DNA of 64,000 bases from CAYVAR01 sp964449675 (lineage in GTDB: Bacteria > Patescibacteriota > Microgenomatia > UBA10105 > UBA927). The stretch spans positions 96,692-160,691 of the forward strand of contig CAYVAR010000001.1 in the NCBI GenBank assembly GCA_964449675.1. The letters run 5' to 3'. Under the pieces are notes generated by a model. The model was not told the origin of the DNA, ran no database searches, and saw only the letters and a list, made by a program, of their open reading frames with translations. Position numbers and translations under genes: made by a program. How positions within the stretch are numbered: the first letter of the stretch is position 1; the number at the start of each line of letters is the position of its first letter. Below are positions 48,306 through 57,387 of the stretch, one piece after another.

Positions 48306-49283
48306 ATGGTCATTTCTCTCTCTCATCTTAGAAAATACTATCAGGTCTATCAGAAAGAACCTGGATTTATGGGATCGATCCGATCGCTTGTGCATCGGAA
48401 ATATCAAAATATAAAAGCTGTCGATGATATATCATTTGACATCGATCATGGAGAGCTCGTCGGATTTATTGGTCCCAACGGCGCAGGGAAGACGACTACG
48501 CTCAAGTGCCTTTCCGGGCTTCTTTATCCGACAAGTGGACTGGTTAAGGTATTAGGATTTACTCCGTTTGAACGAAAAAATAACTACCTTAAACAAATCG
48601 CACTCGTCATGGGACAAAAAAACCAACTCTGGTGGGATTTGCCAGCGCAAGAATCCTTTCTTCTCAATAAAGAAATCTATGAAATTACCGATGGTGACTA
48701 CAAGAGGACGCTTTCTGAATTAGTGAATCTTTTGGAAGTAGAAAATCTTCTCAAGATTCAAGTGCGTAAGCTTTCGTTAGGAGAGCGCATGAAAATGGAG
48801 CTTATTGCAGCCCTCATTCATTCACCGAAGGTTTTGTTTTTGGATGAACCGACCATCGGACTTGATGTGGTTATGCAAAAGAATATGCGCGACTTCATCC
48901 GTTCGTATAACGAAAAATACAAGGCAACTATCCTTCTTACTTCTCATGATATGGAAGATGTACGACAGTTAGCCAAGCGCGTCATTATCATCGATCACGG
49001 AAAAATTCTTTATGACGGAAAACTCGAAAATCTTGTCAAAAAGTTTGCAAAGCATAAAGTTTTGTCTATAATTTTGGACGAGTATGTATCTCCTGAGAAG
49101 TTAAGCAAAATTGGTGAGCTTACTGATTACAATTTTCCTAAAGCAATAATTCGCGTTAATAGAAGTGCTTCCAATATTGCCGCCGCACAACTCCTTCAAG
49201 ATTTTCCAGTTGACGATCTCAATATTGAAGAACCGGACATAGAAGATATTATTAGAGATGTTTTTACAAAGAAAACCAACTAG
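48306..49283 (+). CDS. ABC transporter ATP-binding protein (ABC-2 exporter type)
   Basis: A 325-residue ATPase: Walker A GPNGAGKTTTLKCL, Q-loop ALVMGQKNQLWWDL, signature LSLGERMKMELIAAL, Walker B VLFLDEPTIGLD and H-loop LLTSHDMED. Followed at 1-base distance by the first of four permease genes in A-B-A-B order. It is the only ATPase in the cluster, so it must serve both permease pairs or a second ATPase is elsewhere. Substrate unknown. Confidence 0.93.
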   Translation: MVISLSHLRKYYQVYQKEPGFMGSIRSLVHRKYQNIKAVDDISFDIDHGELVGFIGPNGAGKTTTLKCLSGLLYPTSGLVKVLGFTPFERKNNYLKQIALVMGQKNQLWWDLPAQESFLLNKEIYEITDGDYKRTLSELVNLLEVENLLKIQVRKLSLGERMKMELIAALIHSPKVLFLDEPTIGLDVVMQKNMRDFIRSYNEKYKATILLTSHDMEDVRQLAKRVIIIDHGKILYDGKLENLVKKFAKHKVLSIILDEYVSPEKLSKIGELTDYNFPKAIIRVNRSASNIAAAQLLQDFPVDDLNIEEPDIEDIIRDVFTKKTN

Positions 49284-49284
49284 T

Positions 49285-50082
49285 ATGTGGCGTTTCTGGA
49301 GAATTTTTTTGTTATATACCCAGTACGCTTTAGAATATAGAAGCATTTCCTTCGTATGGTTTCTAGTCACGCTTATCAATGCTTCGATGTATTTATTGTT
49401 TTGGCGAGGAGCATTGACAAATCAAAACACCTCGACTCAATTTTGGACAATAAGTAGCGCGATTTCTTATTATATTTTACTAATAATTGCTGGTGGTTTT
49501 CTTCATGCACATATAGAAGAAGATGTAGCATATGAAGATATCCAAAAAGGGGACTTAGTAAAATATTTAACCCGTCCACTTTCGTATTTTTGGTTTAAGT
49601 ACTTTTTAGAATTACCCTGGAGAATCATTCAAGGATTTTTTGGAATCGTTGTTTTCGTTGGGGTAGTGATATTCTATAAACCAATACCAATTGTTCATAC
49701 GGTAGAGTCAGTATCTTTAACAGCACTCATAATTTTTTTGGCTTACCATCTATCCTTCGTGTATAAAATGATTATTGGTTTAGCTGCCTTTTGGATGACA
49801 GATTCACGCGGACTGTTAAACTTGGAGGCCATCGTTTTTCTTCTCTTAGCTGGTTTCGTAATTCCTCTGAGCCTTTTTCCCTTAGGGGTAAGAAGCTTTG
49901 TTCTTTTTCAACCACTCGCCTATATGATTTATTATCCAATTTTAGCAATTCAGGGAGTATTAAATGCCTCACAGCTACTACAAGTAGTGATGTATCAAGT
50001 GATATGGTTCTTGATATTAGTAATTGTTTATAAAATGGTGTGGACGTTAGGACTAAAACGTTTTACAGGAATAGGACAATAA
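49285..50082 (+). CDS. ABC-2 permease, type A, first pair
   Basis: A 265-residue six-span protein from ATG 49285, which directly follows the ATPase stop. YEDIQKGDLVKYLTRPLSYFWFKYF matches the DUF990-like/ABC2_membrane_6 pattern, and the type-A permease at 50891 has the parallel INQGNLSNFLIRPLSFLRYF. Probably pairs with the next gene. Confidence 0.8.
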   Translation: MWRFWRIFLLYTQYALEYRSISFVWFLVTLINASMYLLFWRGALTNQNTSTQFWTISSAISYYILLIIAGGFLHAHIEEDVAYEDIQKGDLVKYLTRPLSYFWFKYFLELPWRIIQGFFGIVVFVGVVIFYKPIPIVHTVESVSLTALIIFLAYHLSFVYKMIIGLAAFWMTDSRGLLNLEAIVFLLLAGFVIPLSLFPLGVRSFVLFQPLAYMIYYPILAIQGVLNASQLLQVVMYQVIWFLILVIVYKMVWTLGLKRFTGIGQ

Positions 50083-50083
50083 T

Positions 50084-50869
50084 ATGAGATATGTAAAAAT
50101 CTATCATAAACTTCTTCAGTTAAACTTTTCTGGATTGACGGCCTATCGTTCTAATTTTATTAACAGTATTATTTCCAGCATTGCATGGGGATTCTTTTCT
50201 CTGTATTCGATCGTTATACTCACTTCTCATACTGCCTACGCGTATGGTTGGAGGAGGGAGGAAATACTGCTTTTTAACGGGATGTACGGGATTATTGTCG
50301 GGATATATCATATGTTTCTGTCTATTAACATGCGGCGTATATCTCACGTGCTCCGTTGGGGAGAGTTAGATTTAATTTTAGCAAAACCTTTAGATACACA
50401 AATTGCGTTAAGCTTTTGGTGGATAGATTTTTCCATGGTTTTTCGTGTGCTTATGTCTGTCGGTTATTCGTTGTGGTTCATTTTTTTACTTAAGTTAACA
50501 ATTTCACCACTACAAATAGTATTGACAATTGTATTAGCTCTATTTGCGATCATATTGCTCTATTCAATTTGGTTTATTGCATTGACCAGTCTTATTTGGT
50601 TTCCAAATCTTTCTAATCTCGTAATTTTACTTTTTTCATTTGAAAGTTTAGCTCGTTATCCAAAAGAAGTCGCTCAACAACTCATCAGTTATATATTTCT
50701 TATTCTTTTACCATTGACTCTAGTAATTAATACACCTACAAGATTACTTCTCAACCATGTAACCATACCTGAGATAATTGAACTTTTTGTATTGTCAATG
50801 GGTTTGTTATACGTTTCGAGAGTATTTTGGAAATTTGCACTTAAATATTATACGAGCGCAAGCAGCTAA
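50084..50869 (+). CDS. ABC-2 permease, type B, first pair
   Basis: A 261-residue six-span protein with VLRWGELDLILAKPLDTQIAL, the type-B counterpart of VVSGDFDLVLVKPISPLFRAL in the gene at 51689. It starts one base after the type-A gene, as for a heterodimer made together. Ends KYYTSASS, like KYSSASS of its paralogue. Confidence 0.8.
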   Translation: MRYVKIYHKLLQLNFSGLTAYRSNFINSIISSIAWGFFSLYSIVILTSHTAYAYGWRREEILLFNGMYGIIVGIYHMFLSINMRRISHVLRWGELDLILAKPLDTQIALSFWWIDFSMVFRVLMSVGYSLWFIFLLKLTISPLQIVLTIVLALFAIILLYSIWFIALTSLIWFPNLSNLVILLFSFESLARYPKEVAQQLISYIFLILLPLTLVINTPTRLLLNHVTIPEIIELFVLSMGLLYVSRVFWKFALKYYTSASS

Positions 50870-50890
50870 AGCCACGGGTTAATTACCAAT

Positions 50891-51685
50891 ATGCGAGCAT
50901 ATTTGCAGATCATGAAGAGTACGTGGGAGGAGTACATGGCGTACCGACTCAATTTTGTGTTGTGGAGGGTACGTGTGGTTATTCGATTACTCGTGACCTA
51001 CTTTTTATGGTGGGCAATTTTTGCAGGTAGAGGCGAGTTTTTTGGCTATTCGCAAGCGATGATATTGACATATATTCTCTTAAGTAATCTCGTGAGTAAT
51101 ATTACGCTCGGAACTACTACGTTTGATATAGGTACCATTATCAATCAGGGGAATTTATCTAACTTTTTGATTCGTCCGCTTAGCTTTCTTCGTTATTTTA
51201 TTGCGCGCGATACCGGCGACAAACTCATAAATATCGCATTTGCACTTGTTGAAACTCTTATTCTTTTTTTCATCCTTCGACCACCGATCTTTATCCAGCT
51301 GAACCCTTTGATACTCCTCCTTGTTTTTCTTGCAATTGTCATGGGGACTATATTATTTTTCTTCTTTAGTGTCATACTTGGATATCTTGGTTTTTGGACT
51401 CCTGATGTATGGGGGCCACGCTTTATATCATTTGTCATTACAGAGTTTTTTGCCGGGGGACTTTTTCCTATAGATATTTTGCCCAAACCGTTATACGTAC
51501 TGAGTCAGTCGCTGCCATTTTCCTATTTTATTTATTTTCCACTCAAGCTCTATCTTGGTCAGTTGTCACTCGCATCGATTATTCAGGGATTTACCGTCGG
51601 ATGTTTTTGGATGTTCGGATTTTACTTCGTCGCGCAAGTGCTCTGGCGCAGAGGTCTTCGCATGTATACAGCGCAAGGAAGGTAA
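50891..51685 (+). CDS. ABC-2 permease, type A, second pair
   Basis: A 264-residue six-span protein. DIGTIINQGNLSNFLIRPLSFL shows homology to the type-A permease at 49285. G+C content is higher than in the first pair, so the pairs are old duplicates or have separate origins. Confidence 0.8.
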   Translation: MRAYLQIMKSTWEEYMAYRLNFVLWRVRVVIRLLVTYFLWWAIFAGRGEFFGYSQAMILTYILLSNLVSNITLGTTTFDIGTIINQGNLSNFLIRPLSFLRYFIARDTGDKLINIAFALVETLILFFILRPPIFIQLNPLILLLVFLAIVMGTILFFFFSVILGYLGFWTPDVWGPRFISFVITEFFAGGLFPIDILPKPLYVLSQSLPFSYFIYFPLKLYLGQLSLASIIQGFTVGCFWMFGFYFVAQVLWRRGLRMYTAQGR

Positions 51686-51688
51686 CCC

Positions 51689-52477
51689 ATGGTGATAAAA
51701 AAATATTTCCAACTTTGGTTGAAATTGACGATTATTTCATTTCAACAAGTACTATCCAATAGGTTTAGTGCCTTGCTATTTTTTATCGGAAAGTTTTTAC
51801 GATTTATTCTGTTTTTTGTGTTTATCGTGTCACTTTTCCAAAAAACTCAGTTTCTTGCAAGCTACACTGTAGCGCAGGTTGCTTTTTTCTTTCTTACATT
51901 TAATATTCTTGATACGGTAACGCAGCTGTTTTATCGTGAAGTCTATCGCTTTCGGCCTATGGTTGTCTCGGGAGATTTTGACCTTGTACTCGTTAAACCA
52001 ATCAGTCCTTTGTTTCGGGCGCTTGCAGGTGGTGCAGACCCATTAGATTTATTTATGATGATTCCTTATATTGGGGCACTTATATATATCGGGAGTCTCC
52101 TTCACGTAACAAGTATGCTCAGTATATTTTCGTACGTACTGCTTCTTTTTAATGGTTTTCTCTTAGCGACTGGTTTTCATATATTGGTTCTTGCTCTCGC
52201 AATCGTTACCACGGAAATTGATCACGCGATCATGATCTATCGGGATCTGACGAGCATGGGGAGAGTCCCTGTAGATATTTATCATGAACCACTTCGAAGT
52301 ATCATCACGTTTGTTATTCCGGTTGGAATTATGATGACGTATCCCGCAAAAGCATTTCTTGGGCTTTTGACTGCGCCTCTTATCATACTTTCTTTAACGG
52401 TGAGTGTTGCTTTCATAGCTATTTGTTTCAAAGTATGGCGATACGCTTTAAGCAAGTATTCCTCTGCATCAAGTTAA
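51689..52477 (+). CDS. ABC-2 permease, type B, second pair
   Basis: A 262-residue six-span protein with SGDFDLVLVKPISPLFRALA and the ending YALSKYSSASS, homologous to the type-B gene at 50084. It completes the second A-B pair. Confidence 0.8.
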   Translation: MVIKKYFQLWLKLTIISFQQVLSNRFSALLFFIGKFLRFILFFVFIVSLFQKTQFLASYTVAQVAFFFLTFNILDTVTQLFYREVYRFRPMVVSGDFDLVLVKPISPLFRALAGGADPLDLFMMIPYIGALIYIGSLLHVTSMLSIFSYVLLLFNGFLLATGFHILVLALAIVTTEIDHAIMIYRDLTSMGRVPVDIYHEPLRSIITFVIPVGIMMTYPAKAFLGLLTAPLIILSLTVSVAFIAICFKVWRYALSKYSSASS

Positions 52478-52489
52478 TATACTCTTCTT

Positions 52490-52565
52490 ACCGCAGTCCC
52501 GATGCATGTCGGGACTGCGGTCTAGAAGAAGTTATACCCGAAACAATTTATTGTTTGTAGGGTAT
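52490..52565. repeat. Two strong hairpins after the ABC cluster
   Basis: ACCGCAGTCCCGA (52490-52502) with TCGGGACTGCGGT (52509-52521), a perfect 13-bp stem; then TACCC/GGGTA around AAACAAT/ATTGTTT (about 52535-52565). Neither has a T-run. The CCCGAT..ATCGGG core resembles the hairpin at 48181-48195. Confidence 0.65.
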
Positions 52566-52603
52566 CACTTGATTCACCTGTCTATTCCTGGCATACTCAT
52601 GCT

Positions 52604-53383
52604 ATGGCAGTACAACGGAAAACCTCAGCACCGAAAAAAGCTAAAGTGAAAAACGTTACAACTGATGGTACGCCGAAACCGGTCATACAACAGGTTGTGG
52701 AAGTGGTTTCTGAAGACATTCAAAAGCAAGAAGACGCTTTGGAGGAGATAAAACAAGACGCACAAAACATCGAACATACCGTCGAAGTGCTCGAAAAACA
52801 GCATGAGGATGACAAAGAAGTCAATACCGTTCCCGATGCAAAGGAGCAGGAAAAAGAAGTTATAGAAGAACTATTTGCTAAAGATGATAAAGGGGTTGCA
52901 CCAGAAATTACTTCATATAAAGAAAATAATACCACGTCACTTGTTGTGTGGATTTTTATAGTCATTGGCGTGGCTGTGCTTACCGGGTTTGGACTTCTAC
53001 TTCTTGTTCAAGGACCATCAACAGTGACTTCGCTATTTGTCAAGCCGACACCTTCTCCGACTTCCACTCAAACTCCTACGCCAACTCCGGCAGCTGTAAA
53101 ACGATCTGATTTTATCATACAAGTACTTAATGGGAGCGGGAAAGCGGGTGCTGCAGCAAAAATGAAACAATTGTTAGAAGAGAAAGGATATACGGTCAAA
53201 GATGTTGGTAACGCAGATACGAGTGATTTTGACAATACGGAAATAGTAGTAAAAAAAGATAAAGAATCCGCAATAGTTCTACTCAAAGAAGATCTTGGTA
53301 GCGAGTACACGATTGGAAAAGCAGAATCATCTCTTCCAGATAGTTCCTCCTCCGATGCCCGCGTGACGGTTGGAAAAGAATAA
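52604..53383 (+). CDS. LytR C-terminal domain (LytR_C) protein
   Basis: A 259-residue protein: Lys-rich then acidic coiled-coil N-terminus (to residue 105), one membrane span (LVVWIFIVIGVAVLTGFGLL), a Pro/Thr linker (TPSPTSTQTPTPTP) and a LytR_C domain with FIIQVLNGSGKAGAAAKMKQLLEEKGY. The domain lies outside the membrane and is thought to act at the cell wall. A 5-base gap links it to the HAD gene. Confidence 0.88.
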   Translation: MAVQRKTSAPKKAKVKNVTTDGTPKPVIQQVVEVVSEDIQKQEDALEEIKQDAQNIEHTVEVLEKQHEDDKEVNTVPDAKEQEKEVIEELFAKDDKGVAPEITSYKENNTTSLVVWIFIVIGVAVLTGFGLLLLVQGPSTVTSLFVKPTPSPTSTQTPTPTPAAVKRSDFIIQVLNGSGKAGAAAKMKQLLEEKGYTVKDVGNADTSDFDNTEIVVKKDKESAIVLLKEDLGSEYTIGKAESSLPDSSSSDARVTVGKE

Positions 53384-53388
53384 TCCTC

Positions 53389-54144
53389 ATGAAGTATAAA
53401 GCTCTCTTCCTTGATCTAGACGGAACGACGGTGCCCAACCGTGCTGATGGAATGCCAAGCGAGAAAGTAAGAAATGCAATCCATAAGGCAAAGTCAAAAG
53501 TTTTTGTTTGTGTTGCCACCAGTCGTCCACTGCCATATGCTAAACTAGTGCTGGATCATTTGGACATCCGAGGACTTTGTTCTGTCAACGATGCTACACA
53601 GATTTATGATCCGGTAAAAAAGAAAATCATTCAAACGATTTATCTACGTCAAAACGACGTGCCGAAGATAGTTGATATTTTTTCTCAACATAACACGACA
53701 CTGCTTATGAGTGATGGGTTAGTAGAGCATACATATGATCTCAGTAAGAAACCACGAGAAGGTATTTGTGTTCTTGGTGTGGCTGATATATCCGAAGAAT
53801 TGACAGACACGCTCACTCATCAACTTACAAACATTTCTACCATAGCAGTGCATAAAGTATTTTCGTGGCAGAAAAAAGGATTTTTTTGGATTGGGGTTAC
53901 TAACGCTACTGCTACAAAGCTTCACGGAATTGTAACGATTGCAAAAATGCTCAGTCTCAAAACCGAGGACACTATCGGTGTGGGTGATGGGTATAATGAC
54001 TATCCGCTCCTGTCTGCCTGCGGTCTTAAAGTCGCCATGGGAAATGCGGTACCGGAGCTTAAAGCGATTGCCGATTTTATCGCTCCTACTGATGAAGAAG
54101 ATGGCGTTGCAACGGTGATTGAAAAATTTATTCTTAACACGTAA
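53389..54144 (+). CDS. HAD-superfamily (Cof-type) hydrolase
   Basis: A 251-residue phosphatase-like protein: LFLDLDGTTVPNRADG with the nucleophile DLDGT, VATSRPLPYAKLV (motif 2), the C2 cap, and GVGDGYNDYPLLSACG (motif 4). Cof-type HADs act on sugar or nucleotide phosphates. Substrate unknown. Confidence 0.9.
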   Translation: MKYKALFLDLDGTTVPNRADGMPSEKVRNAIHKAKSKVFVCVATSRPLPYAKLVLDHLDIRGLCSVNDATQIYDPVKKKIIQTIYLRQNDVPKIVDIFSQHNTTLLMSDGLVEHTYDLSKKPREGICVLGVADISEELTDTLTHQLTNISTIAVHKVFSWQKKGFFWIGVTNATATKLHGIVTIAKMLSLKTEDTIGVGDGYNDYPLLSACGLKVAMGNAVPELKAIADFIAPTDEEDGVATVIEKFILNT

Positions 54145-54151
54145 CTAATGA

Positions 54152-54287
54152 GTATGCCAGGTAGTGAATTTTCGATACGTGTGAAGACACACGGTTAAAC
54201 TACCAGGCAAGTCGAACACTTTATACTTTATTATTACTAAGTAGAGTAATTTCTTCCACAAGGAAGATCGAAGATCTACTACCTGGT
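54152..54287 (+). promoter_or_regulatory. Leader with three mutually complementary copies of a CCAGGTAGT word
   Basis: CCAGGTAGT (near 54155), ACTACCAGG (near 54196) and ACTACCTGG (54277-54285, next to the ATG). The first pairs perfectly with the third and nearly with the second, with CGTGTG/CACACG between. Alternative folds could hide or free the downstream start. Confidence 0.4.
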
Positions 54288-55067
54288 ATGGCTCATACGA
54301 AGGAGAAAATTCATCATTTGCCCATTATTGGTCCACTCTTGTCTAGACTGGAGCAAGACGTTGCCCAAGCCGGTATCCAAGAGGCGATGCGGAAAATAGC
54401 TTCGAGAACAAGAACAAAGATTCATGTGCGACATGATCAAGATGATACCGTAACAATATTGCAAAAACATCCCGTTGTCTTGGTCGCCAATCATCCGTTT
54501 GAAGCAGAAACGATCGCACTTTTGGCAGCGTTACCGAGCAGAGAGGATATATTCGTCATCACTAATGCATCATTTATCAATATCAGTAGAAACTTAAATA
54601 AATATCTTATCCCGGTTTATATCCGTCACCACTACAAAGAAGGGACGATGCGGCTTCTCTCCGGCAGGTTCCTCGATTATGTTCATACGTCAGAGAAGCT
54701 ATTGCCTGACCAAGAACACATGCGCAATATTGAAAGTATTCGTTTGGCGAGTGAGAAAGTTCAAAAGGGCGGGATGATAGTGATGTATCCGGACAGGAGA
54801 GGTGTCGGGCAACAGTGGTTTCCTGGTATCGGTCACCTCATGCAAAATATAGGAGTAAAAAAAGGAGTATATTATATAAAAGCACATATAAAAGGTGTTT
54901 CTGGTGCAGATTATCTGCGATTGTTTCCTGGGATTCGGCGATTTTTGCCGCCAATTTATGTACGTTTTTCTTCGCCGAAACGGCTGGTTGATATAGTTGA
55001 TAGTAAGGACGATGCGAAAAAGATTACAACATATCTTCATCACGATTACTTGCAGTGGGTTCAGTAA
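54288..55067 (+). CDS. PlsC-like acyltransferase (tentative)
   Basis: The 259-residue product has LVANHPFEAETIALLAAL at about residues 66-83, resembling the HX4D motif of glycerolipid acyltransferases but with Glu in place of Asp and one residue later. VIYPD-like GMIVMYPDRRGVGQQW resembles the later phosphate-binding block. It is probably membrane-associated lipid acylation, but the motif deviation leaves doubt. Confidence 0.6.
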   Translation: MAHTKEKIHHLPIIGPLLSRLEQDVAQAGIQEAMRKIASRTRTKIHVRHDQDDTVTILQKHPVVLVANHPFEAETIALLAALPSREDIFVITNASFINISRNLNKYLIPVYIRHHYKEGTMRLLSGRFLDYVHTSEKLLPDQEHMRNIESIRLASEKVQKGGMIVMYPDRRGVGQQWFPGIGHLMQNIGVKKGVYYIKAHIKGVSGADYLRLFPGIRRFLPPIYVRFSSPKRLVDIVDSKDDAKKITTYLHHDYLQWVQ

Positions 55068-55103
55068 GTTTATCATTTGTCGATCCTTTGGTAAAATACC
55101 GTA

Positions 55104-55136
55104 ATGAAGTACCATATCGTTACCTTTGGCTGCGCC
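55104..55136 (+). pseudogene. Displaced 5' end of a miaB homologue
   Basis: Encodes M-K-Y-H-I-V-T-F-G-C-A, against M-K-Y-F-I-V-T-F-G-C-A at the start of functional miaB 110 bases downstream. Seven codons differ synonymously (Tyr TAC/TAT, Ile ATC/ATT, Val GTT/GTC, Thr ACC/ACG, Phe TTT/TTC, Gly GGC/GGT, Ala GCC/GCG). It runs into the ATTCGTC repeat and is dead. Confidence 0.75.
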
Positions 55137-55200
55137 CTCCTACGCTCAAATTCGTCCCGAGGACTACGACCTCGCGGACGAATGTTCGCTTCGGCGGACT
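55136..55200. repeat. ATTCGTC hairpin element (copy 2)
   Basis: ATTCGTCCCGAGG 55150-55162 with CCTCGCGGACGAAT 55170-55183, flanked by CTCCTACGCTCAA and GTTCGCTTCGG. The same element, inverted, lies at 48212-48272. It separates the dead and functional miaB starts. Confidence 0.75.
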
Positions 55201-55246
55201 CCACTGGCCATCTATGTAATAGGTTTATTTGTTTAGCATACAGGTT

Positions 55247-56503
55247 ATGAAGTATTTCATTGTCACGTTCGGTTGCGCGGCCAATGAGGCGGATAGCGAG
55301 CGAATTGTATCGCTTTACCAAGCGCGAGGGTACACTAAAGCATCCTCAATCAATGCTGCAGATGATGTCATCATCAATACCTGTATGATCAGGCAAAAAG
55401 CAGAAGATCGAGTGTATGGTTTAGTCTATAACTTGTCAAAAGAAAAAACCCTTCGGCAAGCTCAGGGCAAGCATCAGCTAAAAATTGTAGTAACCGGATG
55501 TATGGTGGGGATGGCCGCGAGGGAAAAAACAGGAAAGATGCTCACTCTTCTAAAAAAGAAAATGCCTGCGGTTGATGAATTCTTGCCCATTGAAGAAGTT
55601 GGATTTGACTATGCGCCGATTCGGACTGATCGGACGCATGCATGGGTACCTATAACCAATGGATGTAATAATTTCTGCACGTTTTGTGTTGTGCCTTTTA
55701 CGCGTGGGAGGGAAATTAGTAGACCCTTTGACGATATACTTTTGGAATGTTTTCAGCTGGGAGGTCAAGGATATACTCATATAACTCTTGTTGGACAAAA
55801 CGTTAATTCCTATGGAGCAGACTTATTGCTCGGAGAGAAACATGTACAGGTATTACGAGATTTGCCCGGGAAGGACTATTTTCTCCAGGACAGAAGCAAT
55901 ATCAAATATCATAGAGTAACAATGCGCATTAAAGATCAATTGGGTAAAAAGAAACGTATTGCTCCCACGTACGTGAAACATCTTGGAAGATTAAGGATCC
56001 CAACTCTCTTCCCGCAACTTCTTGAAGAAGTATGCAAAATTGATGGGATCAATTTAGTTGATTTTATTTCCAGTAACCCATGGGATTTTTCAGATGATCT
56101 CATCTCTGTTATAGCAAGAAATTCCAAAATATCTCGACATATCCACTTGCCTATTCAATCTGGCGATACAGCTATGCTTCGTAAAATGAATCGATGGTAT
56201 AGCCGAGAGGAATATCTTGCGCTTGTTTCAAAACTTAAAGCTCAAATCGCAAACGTCACGATAAGTACAGACATCATTGTCGGTTTTTGTGGTGAGACGA
56301 AGGAACAATTTCAAAATACGGTCGATTTGGTAAAAAACGTTGGTTTCACCAAAGGGTATGTTGCGATGTATTCAGATCGTCCGATGACTGCAGCACATAA
56401 AGTGTATACAGACGATGTACCGTATAAAGAAAAAAAACGTCGATGGCAGATACTTGAAGAGCTTATAAATAAAACTAATCTCCGGCAGGGTACTTACCAA
56501 TGA
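55247..56503 (+). CDS. miaB: tRNA-2-methylthio-N6-isopentenyladenosine synthase, MiaB-like
   Basis: From ATG 55247, 418 residues. The N-terminal methylthiotransferase domain has cluster Cys in TFGCAANEADSERI, INTCMIRQKAEDR and VTGCMVGMA; the radical-SAM cluster is NNFCTFCVVPFTRGRE preceded by Cys in NGC. It methylthiolates A37 of tRNA after MiaA has acted. Oddities: residues 68-75 (LRQAQGK) come from an interspersed repeat; about 60 extra residues follow QNVNSYG; and the C-terminal TRAM domain is missing. Coupled to miaA by ATGA. Confidence 0.88.
   Translation: MKYFIVTFGCAANEADSERIVSLYQARGYTKASSINAADDVIINTCMIRQKAEDRVYGLVYNLSKEKTLRQAQGKHQLKIVVTGCMVGMAAREKTGKMLTLLKKKMPAVDEFLPIEEVGFDYAPIRTDRTHAWVPITNGCNNFCTFCVVPFTRGREISRPFDDILLECFQLGGQGYTHITLVGQNVNSYGADLLLGEKHVQVLRDLPGKDYFLQDRSNIKYHRVTMRIKDQLGKKKRIAPTYVKHLGRLRIPTLFPQLLEEVCKIDGINLVDFISSNPWDFSDDLISVIARNSKISRHIHLPIQSGDTAMLRKMNRWYSREEYLALVSKLKAQIANVTISTDIIVGFCGETKEQFQNTVDLVKNVGFTKGYVAMYSDRPMTAAHKVYTDDVPYKEKKRRWQILEELINKTNLRQGTYQ
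55449..55472. repeat. Interspersed repeat inside miaB (GCAAGCTCAGGGCAAGC)
   Basis: CCCTTCGGCAAGCTCAGGG and a further CAAGC; inverted relative of the dipZ insertion at 5656-5680 and the spacer repeat at 45387-45405. Confidence 0.7.
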
Positions 56504-57387
56504 GAAAGTTATTAATAATCTGTGGGCCGACAGCGACGGGGAAGACGAAACTTGGGTTGTCGCTTGCCAAACAATTTTCTGGTGAACTTATTAGTGCCGA
56601 TTCACGACAAATCTATAAAGGACTTGACGCATTGACAGGGAAAGACCGTTCAAAGGAAATTCCCATATGGCTTTATGACGTTATAGAAAAAGGAGAGTCG
56701 TTTAATGTCGCACGTTTCCGAACTCTTGCCTATGGGGTAATCGATGATATTCGTAAACGCGACAAATTGCCTATCGTTGTTGGTGGTACAGGATTTTACT
56801 TGCGGGCACTCATGCACCCATTAAATACACTAACAATTTCTCCGAATAACACGCTTCGTGATACTCTTGCCTCATTATCCGTAGAAGAACTTCAGAAAAA
56901 ACTGTCAATCATCGATTTTCATAAATTGGAACAAATGAATCAGTCGGACAAAAAAAACCCTCGAAGACTCATTCGGGCGATAGAGGTGGCAACATGGAAA
57001 CAAAAAAACCAAACAACAGTTCTGTCGGATTTACCTCGCAGTGATGTTTGTTGGATTGGTCTGATGGCCCCTATGGATACGCTCAAAAATAGTATACGAG
57101 ATAGTATACAACGTCGATGGAAGAAAGCGATACGTGAAGTTGACAATAAGGAACTGGATATTTTAGGTTACACGTATCTTTCTTATTTTATAAGCGGACG
57201 TATTGGCAAGAAAGAAGCAGTCAATGGTTGGATAAGAGCTGAGTATCAATATGCGAAACGGCAGATGACATGGTTTCGCAAGCAAGAGGACATTCATTGG
57301 TTTGATATCAGTAAGGGAAATGTAAGTAAAAAAATTACTGCGGTGGTAAAAGCATGGTATACTTCTTACTATGACATCAAAAATTGA
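56500..57387 (+). CDS. miaA: tRNA dimethylallyltransferase
   Basis: A 295-residue enzyme that adds dimethylallyl to A37 of tRNA: P-loop CGPTATGKTKLGLSLA, ISADSRQIYKGLD, the VVGGTGFYLRALM motif and the C-terminal YAKRQMTWFRKQEDIHWFD. Works just before MiaB and is co-transcribed with it. Confidence 0.95.
   Translation: MRKLLIICGPTATGKTKLGLSLAKQFSGELISADSRQIYKGLDALTGKDRSKEIPIWLYDVIEKGESFNVARFRTLAYGVIDDIRKRDKLPIVVGGTGFYLRALMHPLNTLTISPNNTLRDTLASLSVEELQKKLSIIDFHKLEQMNQSDKKNPRRLIRAIEVATWKQKNQTTVLSDLPRSDVCWIGLMAPMDTLKNSIRDSIQRRWKKAIREVDNKELDILGYTYLSYFISGRIGKKEAVNGWIRAEYQYAKRQMTWFRKQEDIHWFDISKGNVSKKITAVVKAWYTSYYDIKN

Noticed and set aside
52490..52521. 13-bp hairpin as intrinsic terminator
   Set aside because: No T-run on either side; it resembles an interspersed palindrome.
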